The translations under genes and the position numbers were made by a program. A DNA stretch of 38,712 nt from contig NZ_KZ626920.1 of the NCBI RefSeq assembly GCF_002911015.1, positions 1 through 38,712 on the forward strand. Reading direction: 5' to 3'. This document shows, piece after piece, positions 22,588 to 31,064 of this stretch (within the stretch, counting starts at the first letter, position 1; every line of letters begins with the position of its first letter). The notes beneath the pieces were generated by a model. It made no database searches and was not told the origin of the DNA. It saw nothing but the letters and a program-made list of their open reading frames with translations. This DNA comes from Streptomyces populi (GTDB taxonomy: Bacteria; Actinomycetota; Actinomycetes; Streptomycetales; Streptomycetaceae).

Positions 22588-23655
22588 ATGCCAAGGCTAT
22601 GCAGGCCCGCGGTGAGTACGCCGGAAAACGTCATCACACTGGAAGAGACTCTGGCGTTCGCCGAAAGAGTCCATGGTGGAAAGCCGCAACTGCCCCTCGC
22701 GCTGCGGCTGATCCGGAACACGGGTGTCCAGAAGCGCCACATCGTCCAGCCCATCGAGGCGACGCTGCGCCACCCGGGCCTGACCGAACGCAACCGTATC
22801 TACGAGCTCGAGTCCAAGAAGCGGTGCCCCGAGGTCGTCGAACAGGCCCTGCGCAACGCCGATGTGACGGCACGTGACATCGACGCCATCATCTACGTGT
22901 CGTGCACGGGCTTCTCCATGCCCTCGCTGACCGCCTGGCTCATCAACAATCTCGGACTGCGCTTCGACACCCGGCAGATCCCCATCGCCCAGCTGGGCTG
23001 CGCGGCGGGCGGCGCGGCCATCAACCGCGCGCAGGACTTCTGCGCGGCCCACCCGGGCAGCAACGTCCTGATCGTGTCGTGCGAACTGTGCTCGCTGTGC
23101 TACCAGCCCGACGCGGACGACATCGGATCCCTGCTGTCCGACGGCCTGTTCGGCGACGCGGTCGCGGCCGCCGTGGTGCGCGGCGCCGGCGGTGTCGGCA
23201 TCGAACTGGAGCGCAACGCCTCCTACCTCATCCCCAACACCGAGGACTGGATCTCCTACGCCGTGCGCGACACCGGCTTCCACTTCCAGCTGGACCGCCG
23301 GGTGCCGGGGACGATGGAGCCGCTGGCCCCGGTGCTGCGCGAGTTCGCCAAGGACCACAGCTGGGACGCCGGCAACCTCGACTTCTACATCGTGCACGCG
23401 GGCGGTCCGCGGATCCTGGACGACCTCGCCAAGTTCCTCGAGGTCGACCGCAAGGTGTTCCGGCACAGCTGGGCCACGCTGAGCGAGTACGGCAACATCG
23501 CCAGCGCCGTCGTCCTGGACGCCGCGCGCAGGCTGTTCGAGGAGGCCGCCCCCGCCCCCGACGCCACCGGTCTGATCGCGGGCTTCGGCCCCGGCATCAC
23601 CGCGGAGATGGCACTGGGCCGCTGGGCCGTGGACACGCCGCAGCTCATCGACTGA
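22588..23655 (+). CDS. rppA: Type III polyketide synthase, 1,3,6,8-tetrahydroxynaphthalene synthase
   Basis: A 355-residue chalcone-synthase-fold enzyme, very similar to RppA, that makes THN from five malonyl-CoA. The catalytic triad is at the RppA positions: Cys138 (AQLGCAAGGAA), His270 (IVHAGGPRIL) and Asn303 (EYGNIAS). VSCTGFSMPSLTAWLINN and LIAGFGPGITAEMAL are family blocks. It is a little shorter than RppA at the C-terminus. ATG 22588 fits the family start (MPRLCRPAVSTPENVIT), although the ribosome site is weak. It is the first gene of the plus-strand biosynthetic operon, and THN is the aromatic core of furaquinocins, naphterpins and napyradiomycins. RppA is used as a family symbol; in furaquinocin the equivalent is Fur1. 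Confidence 0.96.
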   Translation: MPRLCRPAVSTPENVITLEETLAFAERVHGGKPQLPLALRLIRNTGVQKRHIVQPIEATLRHPGLTERNRIYELESKKRCPEVVEQALRNADVTARDIDAIIYVSCTGFSMPSLTAWLINNLGLRFDTRQIPIAQLGCAAGGAAINRAQDFCAAHPGSNVLIVSCELCSLCYQPDADDIGSLLSDGLFGDAVAAAVVRGAGGVGIELERNASYLIPNTEDWISYAVRDTGFHFQLDRRVPGTMEPLAPVLREFAKDHSWDAGNLDFYIVHAGGPRILDDLAKFLEVDRKVFRHSWATLSEYGNIASAVVLDAARRLFEEAAPAPDATGLIAGFGPGITAEMALGRWAVDTPQLID

Positions 23656-23696
23656 GCCCGCGCGGGATTCCCTACGGACACAAGGAAGCGAATGGC

Positions 23697-24263
23697 ATGA
23701 GCAACCTCATCACTCCCGCCGGACAGGGCCGCAAACTGGTGACCAAGGCGCAGGAAGTGACCTTCAAGGCGACCAAGGAGCAGGGCTCCTCGATATCCGT
23801 CTTCGAAGTGGTCGTCCCGCCCGGGTTCGACGTCGGCGCGCACGTCCACAGCCGGTCGCAGGAGTTCTTCTACGTCCTCGAGGGCGAGCTGGAGATCCTG
23901 TGCTTCGAGCCGAGGCAGCGCACGCACGACACCTGGCACCACTGGGAGTCGCCCGACGGGGAGCGGGCGGTCCGGGTCGGGGCGGGCGGCTGCATGTTCG
24001 TCCCGCCGGGAACGCCGCACGCGTTCAGGAACCCCACCGACAGGCCGACGACCATGCTGTTCCAGAGCTACCCCTCTCCCGAGCACGAGCACTACTTCGA
24101 GGAGATCGCGGAGATCTGGTCGACGGGCGAGGCGGTGGACCCCGAGGCCGTGCAGGAGATGCGCCGGCGCTACGACGTCCGCCAGATCACACCGATGCGC
24201 TTCGAACCGCCGGCGCCCGACGACGCCCCGCCCACAGCGGCACGTACGAATGCGGAGACGTGA
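23697..24263 (+). CDS. Cupin-domain oxygenase, MomA-like
   Basis: A 188-residue single-domain cupin. The first cupin motif is HVHSRSQEFFYVLEGE (about 49-64), with two His and a Glu as metal ligands; the second is FVPPGTPHAFRN with the last His. MomA, a cupin found next to RppA in other streptomycetes, oxidises THN to flaviolin and on to mompain; this gene follows the THN synthase by 41 bp and very likely does the same, giving the quinone that the next enzyme aminates. Start ATG 23697 follows CAAGGAAG. Whether it adds one or two oxygens here cannot be told from sequence. Confidence 0.85.
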   Translation: MSNLITPAGQGRKLVTKAQEVTFKATKEQGSSISVFEVVVPPGFDVGAHVHSRSQEFFYVLEGELEILCFEPRQRTHDTWHHWESPDGERAVRVGAGGCMFVPPGTPHAFRNPTDRPTTMLFQSYPSPEHEHYFEEIAEIWSTGEAVDPEAVQEMRRRYDVRQITPMRFEPPAPDDAPPTAARTNAET

Positions 24264-24265
24264 AC

Positions 24266-25426
24266 ATGACCGAGGAGATACCCCTGGTTCACGCGAGCCT
24301 GGGAGAGCGGGAACTGGCGGCCGTCGCCGAGGTGTTCGCCTCGGGCTGGCCGGCCGGCCAGGGCCCCAGGGGCAAGGCGCTCGAGGCCCGGCTGAAGGAG
24401 CGCTACCGGGCGGGCGGGGCGGTCGCGGTCAGCAACTGCGGCGCCGCCCTCCACCTCGCCATGCTCGCGTTCGGCGTCGAGCCGGGCGACGAGGTGATCG
24501 TCGCCGACTACACCTTCCCGGCCCCCGCCCACGCGGTGCGCTACGTCGGCGCCACCCCGGTGTTCGCCGACGTCCGAGCCGACACCGGCACCGTGGACCC
24601 GCAGGCGGTCGCCGCCCTGGTCGGCCCGCGCACCGTCGGCATCATCGCCGTCGACACCGTCGGCCTGCCCGCCGACTACACGGACCTTCAGGCGATCGCG
24701 GACCGCCACGGACTGTTCCTCGTCGAGGACGCCGCCTGCGCGGTGGGCGCGACGTACCAGGGCCGCGAGGCGGGCACCCTGGCCGAGGTCGCCTGCCTGT
24801 CCTTCCACGGACGCAAGGGAGCCACCAGCGGCGAGGGCGGCGCCCTGATCGCCACCGACCCGGCGATCGCGGCGGACGCCCGGCTGCGCTCGTCCTTCGG
24901 CATCGGCAGCATCTTCGACCAGGCACAGGTCGTCGGACTGCCGATCCCGCGGTTCACCGAGATCGGCTACAACTTCAAACTGTCCGACATCGCCGCGGCG
25001 ATCCTGCAGGTCCAGCTCGACCGGATCGGCGAACTGCTGGAGCGCCGCAGCGCCGTGGCGGCGCGGTACACCGAACTCCTCGCCGACGAGGAGCTCCTGA
25101 CGACACCACAGGTGCCCGCGGACCGCACCCACGCCTGGCAGTCCTACGTGGTGACGCTGGACGCGGGCGTGGACCGCGCCGGGGTCGCCACCGACCTGCG
25201 CGCGCAGGGCATCGGCTGCGGGCACGGGACCTGGGCGAGCCACCTGCAGCCCGTGTTCGACTCCCGGCAGACGTGCCCCGTCTCCGCGGACCTCTTCCGG
25301 CGCGGCCTCGCCATCCCCATGCACGCCGAACTCACCGCGCACCAGACCGAGCGGGTCGTGACCGCGCTGCGCACGGCACTGCGGGCCAACTCCGCCTCCA
25401 CCCGGGCCCCAGGAAGGGCAGCATGA
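24266..25426 (+). CDS. PLP-dependent aminotransferase, DegT/DnrJ/EryC1/StrS family
   Basis: A 386-residue fold-type I aminotransferase. SNCGAALHLAMLAFGVEPGD binds cofactor phosphate, VEDAACAVGATYQG carries the Asp contacting the pyridine nitrogen, and Lys184 in SFHGRKGATSGEGGAL is the Schiff-base lysine. The family usually aminates sugars, but members in naphterpin, napyradiomycin and furaquinocin clusters (NphE, Fur3) place an amino group on the naphthoquinone to give 8-amino-flaviolin. The setting between THN cupin and methyltransferase supports that role. ATG 24266 is preferred to GTG 24260 because GGAG (24254-24257) is better spaced for it. The stop overlaps the methyltransferase as ATGA. 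The amino group is probably temporary, see the diazotase-like gene. Confidence 0.93.
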   Translation: MTEEIPLVHASLGERELAAVAEVFASGWPAGQGPRGKALEARLKERYRAGGAVAVSNCGAALHLAMLAFGVEPGDEVIVADYTFPAPAHAVRYVGATPVFADVRADTGTVDPQAVAALVGPRTVGIIAVDTVGLPADYTDLQAIADRHGLFLVEDAACAVGATYQGREAGTLAEVACLSFHGRKGATSGEGGALIATDPAIAADARLRSSFGIGSIFDQAQVVGLPIPRFTEIGYNFKLSDIAAAILQVQLDRIGELLERRSAVAARYTELLADEELLTTPQVPADRTHAWQSYVVTLDAGVDRAGVATDLRAQGIGCGHGTWASHLQPVFDSRQTCPVSADLFRRGLAIPMHAELTAHQTERVVTALRTALRANSASTRAPGRAA

Positions 25427-26418
25427 CCAATCACCAGCCGACCCCCGACACCGTCCTCCAGCTCATCAACGGCTACTGGGCCACCGGCATCGTCGGTGCC
25501 GCCGCCGGCCACGCGGTGTTCACCCATCTCGAGAACGGCGCCGACACCCCCGGCCTGCTCGCCGCCCGCGCAAAGATCTCCGAACGGGGGGCGGGCACGC
25601 TCCTGGACGGGCTCGTCAGCGTGGGCCTGGTCGAACTGCGCGAGGGCAGGTACCGCAACACCGCGGAGGCCTCCGCCTACCTGGTCGAGGGCAAGCCCGC
25701 GTGCCTGAGCGGCTTCGCCCGGCTGAAACTGACCCACATGGGCGGCCTGGCCGCCCTGCCCGAAGTGGTCCGCACCGGCGGGCCGGTGACGGACCCGACC
25801 ACGGAGGTCGCCGACAACCCGCACTGGGAGCTGGTCGTCCCGGCCATCGCCGCGCAGTCGGTCCCCGCGGCGACGCTCGCCGCACAGGTGCTGGGACTGC
25901 CCGAGGCGGGGGAGGTGTCGATCCTCGACGTGGGCGGCGGCTCGGGCATCTACTCGGCCCTGTGGCTGGAGGCCAACCCGCGGGCCCGCTCCACCCAGCT
26001 CGACTGGGAGCCCATCAACAACATCGCCCGCCGGCTCCTCGAGGAACGGGGCCTGGCCGACCGGTTCACCTGCGTCGACGGCGACTTCCACACCACCGAC
26101 TTCGGCGAAGGGCTCTACGACGTCGCGCTCTACTCCCACATCGCCCACCAGGAGAGCCCCGAGCAGAACACCGAGGTCTTCACGCGGCTGCGCCGGGCCC
26201 TCAAGCCCGGCGGGGCCCTCGTGGTCTGCGACTACGTCGTCGACGACGACCGCAGCGGCCCGGCGTTCCCGCTGCTGTTCGCCTCCGAGATGCTGCTCAA
26301 GTCCAACCAGGGCGGGACCTGGCGGCGCACCGAGTACCGCGACTGGCTGCTCAAGGCCGGCTTCGGGGACGTCTCCTTCCACTCCGCACCGCCCGCCACC
26401 CTGGCCGTCGCCCGCTAG
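25423..26418 (+). CDS. SAM-dependent methyltransferase (Methyltransf_2 type), first copy
   Basis: A 331-residue methyltransferase. An N-terminal helical dimerisation/winged-helix part is about 1-100; the Rossmann domain follows, with motif I SILDVGGGSGIYSALWL (about 166-182), an acidic residue at QLDWEP, and ALKPGGALVVCDYVVDDD near 270. In aminoflaviolin pathways a methyltransferase of this kind acts after the aminotransferase, by C- or O-methylation of the ring; the sequence does not settle which. It is translationally coupled to the aminotransferase (ATGA), so its substrate is likely the amino-quinone. A second, quite different copy of the same superfamily is at 34757. Confidence 0.92.
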   Translation: MTNHQPTPDTVLQLINGYWATGIVGAAAGHAVFTHLENGADTPGLLAARAKISERGAGTLLDGLVSVGLVELREGRYRNTAEASAYLVEGKPACLSGFARLKLTHMGGLAALPEVVRTGGPVTDPTTEVADNPHWELVVPAIAAQSVPAATLAAQVLGLPEAGEVSILDVGGGSGIYSALWLEANPRARSTQLDWEPINNIARRLLEERGLADRFTCVDGDFHTTDFGEGLYDVALYSHIAHQESPEQNTEVFTRLRRALKPGGALVVCDYVVDDDRSGPAFPLLFASEMLLKSNQGGTWRRTEYRDWLLKAGFGDVSFHSAPPATLAVAR

Positions 26419-26473
26419 CGGCACGGCCCTTGTCACCGCCCCGGGCGGGAACCGACAGCCAACTGGAGGACCC

Positions 26474-27388
26474 ATGTCCCACACCGCCGTGGTCGAGGAC
26501 GTCTACTCGGCCATCGAGGACTCGGCCCGGCTGGCCGGGGTGCCCTGTTCACGCGAGGGGATCGTGCCGATCCTGACCGCGTACGGGGACACCCTCGCCG
26601 ACGCCGGGATCGTGCTGAGCGTGTCGACGAACGAACACCCCGTCTCCGAACTCGACTACACCATCACCGTGCCCACCCACGGACCCGACCCCTACACCAC
26701 CGCCGTGGAGCACGGCTTCGTCACCCGCACGGACCACCCGGCGGCCGCCCTGCTCCCGGACATCCAGCAGCAGGTGCCCGTCAGCGAGTACTTCATCGAC
26801 GGCGGGGTGGTCTCGGGCTTCAGCAAGATCTACGCGCACTTCCCGTTCACCCCGCTCACCGTCGAGCAGCTCGCCGCCGTCGAGTCCATGCCCCGCGCCG
26901 TGGCCGAGAACGCCGGACTCTTCGCACGCCACCACCTGCACCAGGCCGCGATGATCGGGATCGACTACCGGCGCCGGACGGTCAACCTGTACTTCGCCCA
27001 GCTGCCCGAACAATTCGGCACGGCGGAGAACATCCTGTCGTTGCAGCGCGAACTCGGCCTGCCCCGCCCGGACGGAGAACTCCTCGAGTTCGCCCGGAAA
27101 TCGTTCCGCGTGTACGTCACCCTCGGCTGGGACTCCGCACAGGTGAAACGGATCTGCTACGCCCCCGCCCCGGTCCGCGGCTGGGACCCCGCGGCACTTC
27201 CGGTGCCCGTCGAACCGGAGACCGAGAAGTTCGTACGCGGCGCCCGGCGCACCTACGGCGGAGACCCCATCGTCATCGCCGCCTGCAAATGGACCCCCGA
27301 AGGCGCCTATCTGAACCTCGGCCCCTACACCCGCGTCTCGCCTCTGATGCGGACACTGCTGCGGAATCTCACCGGGCAGGAAGTGTGA
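26474..27388 (+). CDS. ABBA-fold aromatic prenyltransferase, NphB/Fur7 family (copy 1)
   Basis: A 304-residue soluble prenyltransferase that attaches a prenyl group (probably geranyl) to the naphthalene core. Compared with NphB from memory, it keeps Asp62 (SELDYTITVP), Lys119 and Tyr121 (GFSKIYAHFP), Asn173 and Tyr175 (VNLYFAQ), Tyr216 (VYVTLGW) and Arg228. Lys284, a diphosphate contact in NphB, is Asn here (YLNLGPY). Start ATG 26474 follows AACTGGAGG. It lies directly after the methyltransferase, the position expected for prenylation of a methylated flaviolin. The family is certain; chain length and regiochemistry are not. A second copy at 31065 differs in the acceptor-site residues. Confidence 0.95.
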   Translation: MSHTAVVEDVYSAIEDSARLAGVPCSREGIVPILTAYGDTLADAGIVLSVSTNEHPVSELDYTITVPTHGPDPYTTAVEHGFVTRTDHPAAALLPDIQQQVPVSEYFIDGGVVSGFSKIYAHFPFTPLTVEQLAAVESMPRAVAENAGLFARHHLHQAAMIGIDYRRRTVNLYFAQLPEQFGTAENILSLQRELGLPRPDGELLEFARKSFRVYVTLGWDSAQVKRICYAPAPVRGWDPAALPVPVEPETEKFVRGARRTYGGDPIVIAACKWTPEGAYLNLGPYTRVSPLMRTLLRNLTGQEV

Positions 27389-27523
27389 ACCCCGCCCACC
27401 GGCGATCCGGGTAATGCGAAGGAACAGCCGAACTCCAGCGGGGCTCTAGAGGACATGAGCGACGATTGCAGTCCCGGGGTTCGTCGTCCACGGAAAAGTC
27501 CTGCCGACCATCGGAGGGAAATC

Positions 27524-28003
27524 ATGCCTGAAACCACCACGGACGCGGCGGGTCCGACCGCCCTCGGCGCCCTCGGGGACGCGCTGGGCAAGGCCGGCGC
27601 GGAGGCGATCTCCGGGCAGCGCGAACAGCTGGCCGCGGGCCTGCTGAGGGCCTCCCTGAAGCAGTGGGAGAACCCCGAGGCCCGGCCGCAGCTCCTCGCG
27701 GACCTGACCGCCGCGATCACCGACGAGGCGGGCGCGGAGAAGATGCGCGCCTTCATGTCCGCCCAGTCCTCCCAGATCTTCAGCCAGCTGGGGAAAGCGC
27801 TCGGGCTGCCGCAGACCCTCGACATCAACGAAGTGGCCGAGATCCTCGAAGTCCCGCCGCTGAACATCAACGCCGCGCAGGCACAGGTGTGGGGAATGGT
27901 CATCCTGCGCTACATCCTCAAACTCGAACCGATCTCCTCGGCATCCGCGGACGAACTCGTCGAGCTTCTCGCCCCCACCATCCAGCGATATCTGGTCGGC
28001 TAG
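27524..28003 (+). CDS. Stand-alone TetR C-terminal (ligand-binding) domain protein
   Basis: A 159-residue all-helical protein. Residues about 30-159 resemble the C-terminal domain of a common actinobacterial TetR class: QWENPEARPQLLADLTAAIT, then VILRYILKLEPISSASADEL and LVELLAPTIQRYLVG, close to the typical LARYVLRLEPLAS...LVAPTLQRYL ending. The N-terminal helix-turn-helix is absent; residues 1-28 are too short and lack the motif. ATG 27524 has an excellent GGAGGGA ribosome site, and nothing HTH-like is seen in the 135 bp upstream in any frame, so it is not a recent truncation. It may bind a hydrophobic intermediate, as a carrier, sensor partner or even a cyclase. No function is established. 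Confidence 0.7.
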   Translation: MPETTTDAAGPTALGALGDALGKAGAEAISGQREQLAAGLLRASLKQWENPEARPQLLADLTAAITDEAGAEKMRAFMSAQSSQIFSQLGKALGLPQTLDINEVAEILEVPPLNINAAQAQVWGMVILRYILKLEPISSASADELVELLAPTIQRYLVG

Positions 28004-28226
28004 TCCGCCTTTTCCGGCAGCCGGGACCGGACCCTTTTCCCGGCACGCGGCCCGCACCCCGCACATTCCCTTTCCCCGCGCGGGACCCGCACCCCCCACA
28101 TTCCACGCACATGCCCGAACACTGTGCACCGGCGCGCACGCGGCACGCCCCGCGGCGTATTTCCGTGAGTTCACCGCGCATCGGCCGCCCAGCCGATCGC
28201 ACACGTGATGGAAAGGCAGTAAGCCC

Positions 28227-29432
28227 ATGGCAGACCCCACCGCCGCACCGACCGCCGGCGGTCCACCACAGCGCCCGGCCGCGCTGCCTTCGCTCACCGG
28301 CCTGCGCTGGCTGGCGGCCGTGTTCGTCTTCCTCGCCCACGCCTCGATGCTCTCCGGCCCCAACCGGCCGGACGCACCGCTCAGCTTCTTCGCCGATCAG
28401 GACCTCGCGAAGGGCCTGGCTCACTTCTTCGAGCCCGGATTCGTCATGGTGTCCTTCTTCTTCGTGCTCAGCGGCTTCGTCCTGACCTGGTCGACGAACC
28501 CCAAGGACCGGGCCCCGGCGATCTGGCGGCGGCGCGTCCTGAAGGTCTACCCCAACCACATCGTGGTCTTCGCCGTGGCGATGTGGCTGTTCGCCTCCTC
28601 CGAGCCGGCACGCGCCTGGCTGCCGAACCTCCTTCTGCTGCACACCTGGAGCAACAAGCCCGAGGTGATCTCCAGCGTCAACCTCCCGGCCTGGTCGCTG
28701 TGCGTCGAGGTGTTCGCCTACGCGCTGCTCCCGCTGCTCCTGGTCCTGGTGCGGCGGATCGAGGAGAGCAGGCTGTGGCTGTGGGCCGGCGCGGCGGCGG
28801 CCGGCGTCGTCGGCGTGCCGGCGGTGACCCAGGCGTTCGTCTCCGGCGGCGTCCAGGTGCCGATGTACCACCTGTCGATGAACCAGCTCTGGTTCAGCTA
28901 CGGCTTCCCGCCCGCCCGCCTGTTCGAGTTCCTGCTCGGCATGGTCCTGGCCCGGATCGTCGCCGCGGGCCTGTGGCCGCGCAGCATCGGCATGCCGGCC
29001 GCGGCACTCCTCGTCGCGGGCGGGTACTGGCTCTCGTTCGCCCTGCCCTACCCCTACAAGTTCTACACCGGCACGATCGTTCCGTTCGCCGTGCTCGTCT
29101 GCGCCGCCGCCGCCCGCGACCTGCGGGGCGAGGGCGGCTGGCTCGCCAGCCGGCCCATGGTCTACCTCGGCAACGTCTCCTTCGCCTTCTACATCACCCA
29201 GGGCGTGGTCATGTTCTACGGCCGCCCCAAGGTGTGGGGCGCCCACACCTACGGCGTGCTCCCCGCCCTGGGACTGCTGGCGGTGCTCTTCCTGGCGAAC
29301 CTGCTGGCCGGCTGGCTGCTGTACCGCTTCGTCGAGATGCCGATCATGCGCCGCTTCAGCCGCGGCAGGAAGCGGACCGCACCGGCCGCACCGCGCGGCA
29401 CCGAAGCCGCGGCGGTCACCGGGGCCGCCTGA
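28227..29432 (+). CDS. Membrane acyltransferase, acyltransferase-3 family
   Basis: A 401-residue integral membrane protein with about ten hydrophobic segments, starting with LPSLTGLRWLAAVFVFLAHAS (about 20-40), the family's N-terminal signature with the conserved His. Further blocks are SFFFVLSGFVLTWS, PNHIVVFAVAMWLF, WSLCVEVFAYALLPLLLV and NVSFAFYITQGVVMFY. Family members transfer acyl groups to sugars, peptidoglycan or macrolides. No acylated product is known to me for furaquinocins, so the substrate is open: it may acylate the prenylated quinone, act on the envelope, or do something new. Start ATG 28227 follows GGAAAGGCAG. A 223-bp gap separates it from the TetR-domain gene and contains two imperfect copies of CCGCACCCCnCACATTCC (near 28051 and 28088). 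Confidence 0.85.
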   Translation: MADPTAAPTAGGPPQRPAALPSLTGLRWLAAVFVFLAHASMLSGPNRPDAPLSFFADQDLAKGLAHFFEPGFVMVSFFFVLSGFVLTWSTNPKDRAPAIWRRRVLKVYPNHIVVFAVAMWLFASSEPARAWLPNLLLLHTWSNKPEVISSVNLPAWSLCVEVFAYALLPLLLVLVRRIEESRLWLWAGAAAAGVVGVPAVTQAFVSGGVQVPMYHLSMNQLWFSYGFPPARLFEFLLGMVLARIVAAGLWPRSIGMPAAALLVAGGYWLSFALPYPYKFYTGTIVPFAVLVCAAAARDLRGEGGWLASRPMVYLGNVSFAFYITQGVVMFYGRPKVWGAHTYGVLPALGLLAVLFLANLLAGWLLYRFVEMPIMRRFSRGRKRTAPAAPRGTEAAAVTGAA

Positions 29433-29537
29433 GCGGCCCGCACACCCCGGCCCACCCGGCACACCGTCAAAGCCCGCACACCGCATCCCATCACCACAAC
29501 GTGACCACGCGTCGGCGCGCGCGAGGAAAGGACTGAC

Positions 29538-31013
29538 ATGGCCAGGAAGTTGGACACCGACGTCATCGTCGTCGGGGGCGGCCCCACCGGCCTGATGCTG
29601 GCCGGGGAGCTGCGCCTGGGCGGCGCGGACGTCATCGTCACCGAGGCCCTCGAACAGCCGACCGGCCAGTCGCGTGCCCTCGGCTTCACCACCCGCGCCC
29701 TGGAGTCGTTCGAACAGCGGGGCCTGCTGCCCCGCTTCGGCACCGTCGAGACCATGCCGATGGGACACTTCGGCGGCATCCCCTTCGACTACACCGTCCT
29801 GGAGGACGCGAACTTCGGCGCCCGCGGCATCCCGCAGTCCCAGTCGGAGGCCGTCCTGGAGGCATGGGCCGGCGAACTGGGCGCGGACATCCGCCGCGGC
29901 CGCGAGGTGACCGCCCTGGCACAGGACGAGGACGGCGTCACGGTCACCGTGACCGCCCCCGACGGGACACGCGAGGAACTGCGCGCCCTGTACGTGGTCG
30001 GCGCCGACGGCGCCCACAGCACGGTCCGCAAGGCCGCGGGCATCGACTTCCCCGGCACGACCGGAACCCAGGTCATGCACCTGGCCGACGTGGCCGGCTC
30101 CGGGGTGCGCCCGCGCCCCTTCGGCGAGCGGCTCCCGCTCGGCCTGGTGCAGGTCTTCCCCGGCGGCGACATCGACCGCGTCATCATGACCGAGTACGAC
30201 GCCCCGGTGGACGACCACGACGAGACCCCGCAGTACGCGGAGGTCGCCGAGGCGTGGCTGCGCGTGACCGGCGAGGACATCTCGGCCGGCAAGCCCCTGT
30301 GGGTCAGCTCCTTCACCGACGCCACCCGCCAGGCGGCCGAGTACCGCAAGGGCCGCGTGCTGCTCGCCGGCGACGCCGCCCACATCCACCTGCCGGTCGG
30401 CGGCCAGGGCATGAGCGCCGGTGTGCAGGACGCGGTCAACCTGGGCTGGAAGCTCGCGGCCACCGTCCGCGGCCGGGCCCCCCAGGACCTGCTGGACACC
30501 TACCACGGCGAGCGCCACCCGGTGGGCGCACGGCTGCTGGCCAACACCCGGGCACAGGCCATGGCCATCTTCGGCGGCGACGAGTCGCAGGGACTGCGCG
30601 ACCTGTACGCCGAACTGATCGCCCTCGACGAGGTCAAGCGCCACCTGGCCGGAATGGTCAGCCACGTCGACATCCGCTACGACATCGACCCCGAGGGCCA
30701 CCCGCTCACCGGCCGCCGGCTGCCCGCACGCACGCTCGACACCGCGAGCGGCCCGGTCACCACGCCCGAACTGCTGCACCCGGCACGCGGTGTGCTGCTC
30801 GACCTGTCCGACTCCGCCGAACTGCGGGCCGCCGCGGCCGGCTGGAAGGACCGGGTCACCACCGTCACCGGCACGCTGCCCGCCGGCGGGGCCTTCGACA
30901 AGACCGCCGCACTGCTGGTCCGCCCCGACGGATACATCGCCTGGGCCGGCGACGACCGGGCCGCCCTGACGGCCGCCCTCGAGCGCTGGTTCGGCACCGC
31001 GGACCACGCCTAG
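29538..31013 (+). CDS. FAD-dependent aromatic monooxygenase (class A)
   Basis: A 491-residue PHBH-type flavin monooxygenase. It has VIVVGGGPTGLMLAGEL (about 10-26) for FAD, YVVGADGAHSTVRKAAG (DG motif, about 153-170) for FAD/NADPH, and VLLAGDAAHIHLPVGGQGM (GD motif, about 274-292). The C-terminal thioredoxin-like region is present, as in polyketide hydroxylases. It would hydroxylate the phenolic/quinone ring or epoxidise the prenyl chain to start furan or pyran ring formation; the sequence cannot decide. ATG 29538 follows GAGGAAAGG. It is followed after 51 bp by the second prenyltransferase, suggesting that the two act on neighbouring steps. Confidence 0.93.
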   Translation: MARKLDTDVIVVGGGPTGLMLAGELRLGGADVIVTEALEQPTGQSRALGFTTRALESFEQRGLLPRFGTVETMPMGHFGGIPFDYTVLEDANFGARGIPQSQSEAVLEAWAGELGADIRRGREVTALAQDEDGVTVTVTAPDGTREELRALYVVGADGAHSTVRKAAGIDFPGTTGTQVMHLADVAGSGVRPRPFGERLPLGLVQVFPGGDIDRVIMTEYDAPVDDHDETPQYAEVAEAWLRVTGEDISAGKPLWVSSFTDATRQAAEYRKGRVLLAGDAAHIHLPVGGQGMSAGVQDAVNLGWKLAATVRGRAPQDLLDTYHGERHPVGARLLANTRAQAMAIFGGDESQGLRDLYAELIALDEVKRHLAGMVSHVDIRYDIDPEGHPLTGRRLPARTLDTASGPVTTPELLHPARGVLLDLSDSAELRAAAAGWKDRVTTVTGTLPAGGAFDKTAALLVRPDGYIAWAGDDRAALTAALERWFGTADHA

Positions 31014-31064
31014 CCATCCGCACGGCCCGACACGACCACGCCCATCAACCGAACGTGGGGATGT

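Noticed and set aside
28064..28078. Partial match (CCTTTCCCCG) to the putative guide upstream of the acyltransferase
   Set aside because: Only about 10 contiguous bases, with no supporting TAM-like sequence; not distinguishable from chance.
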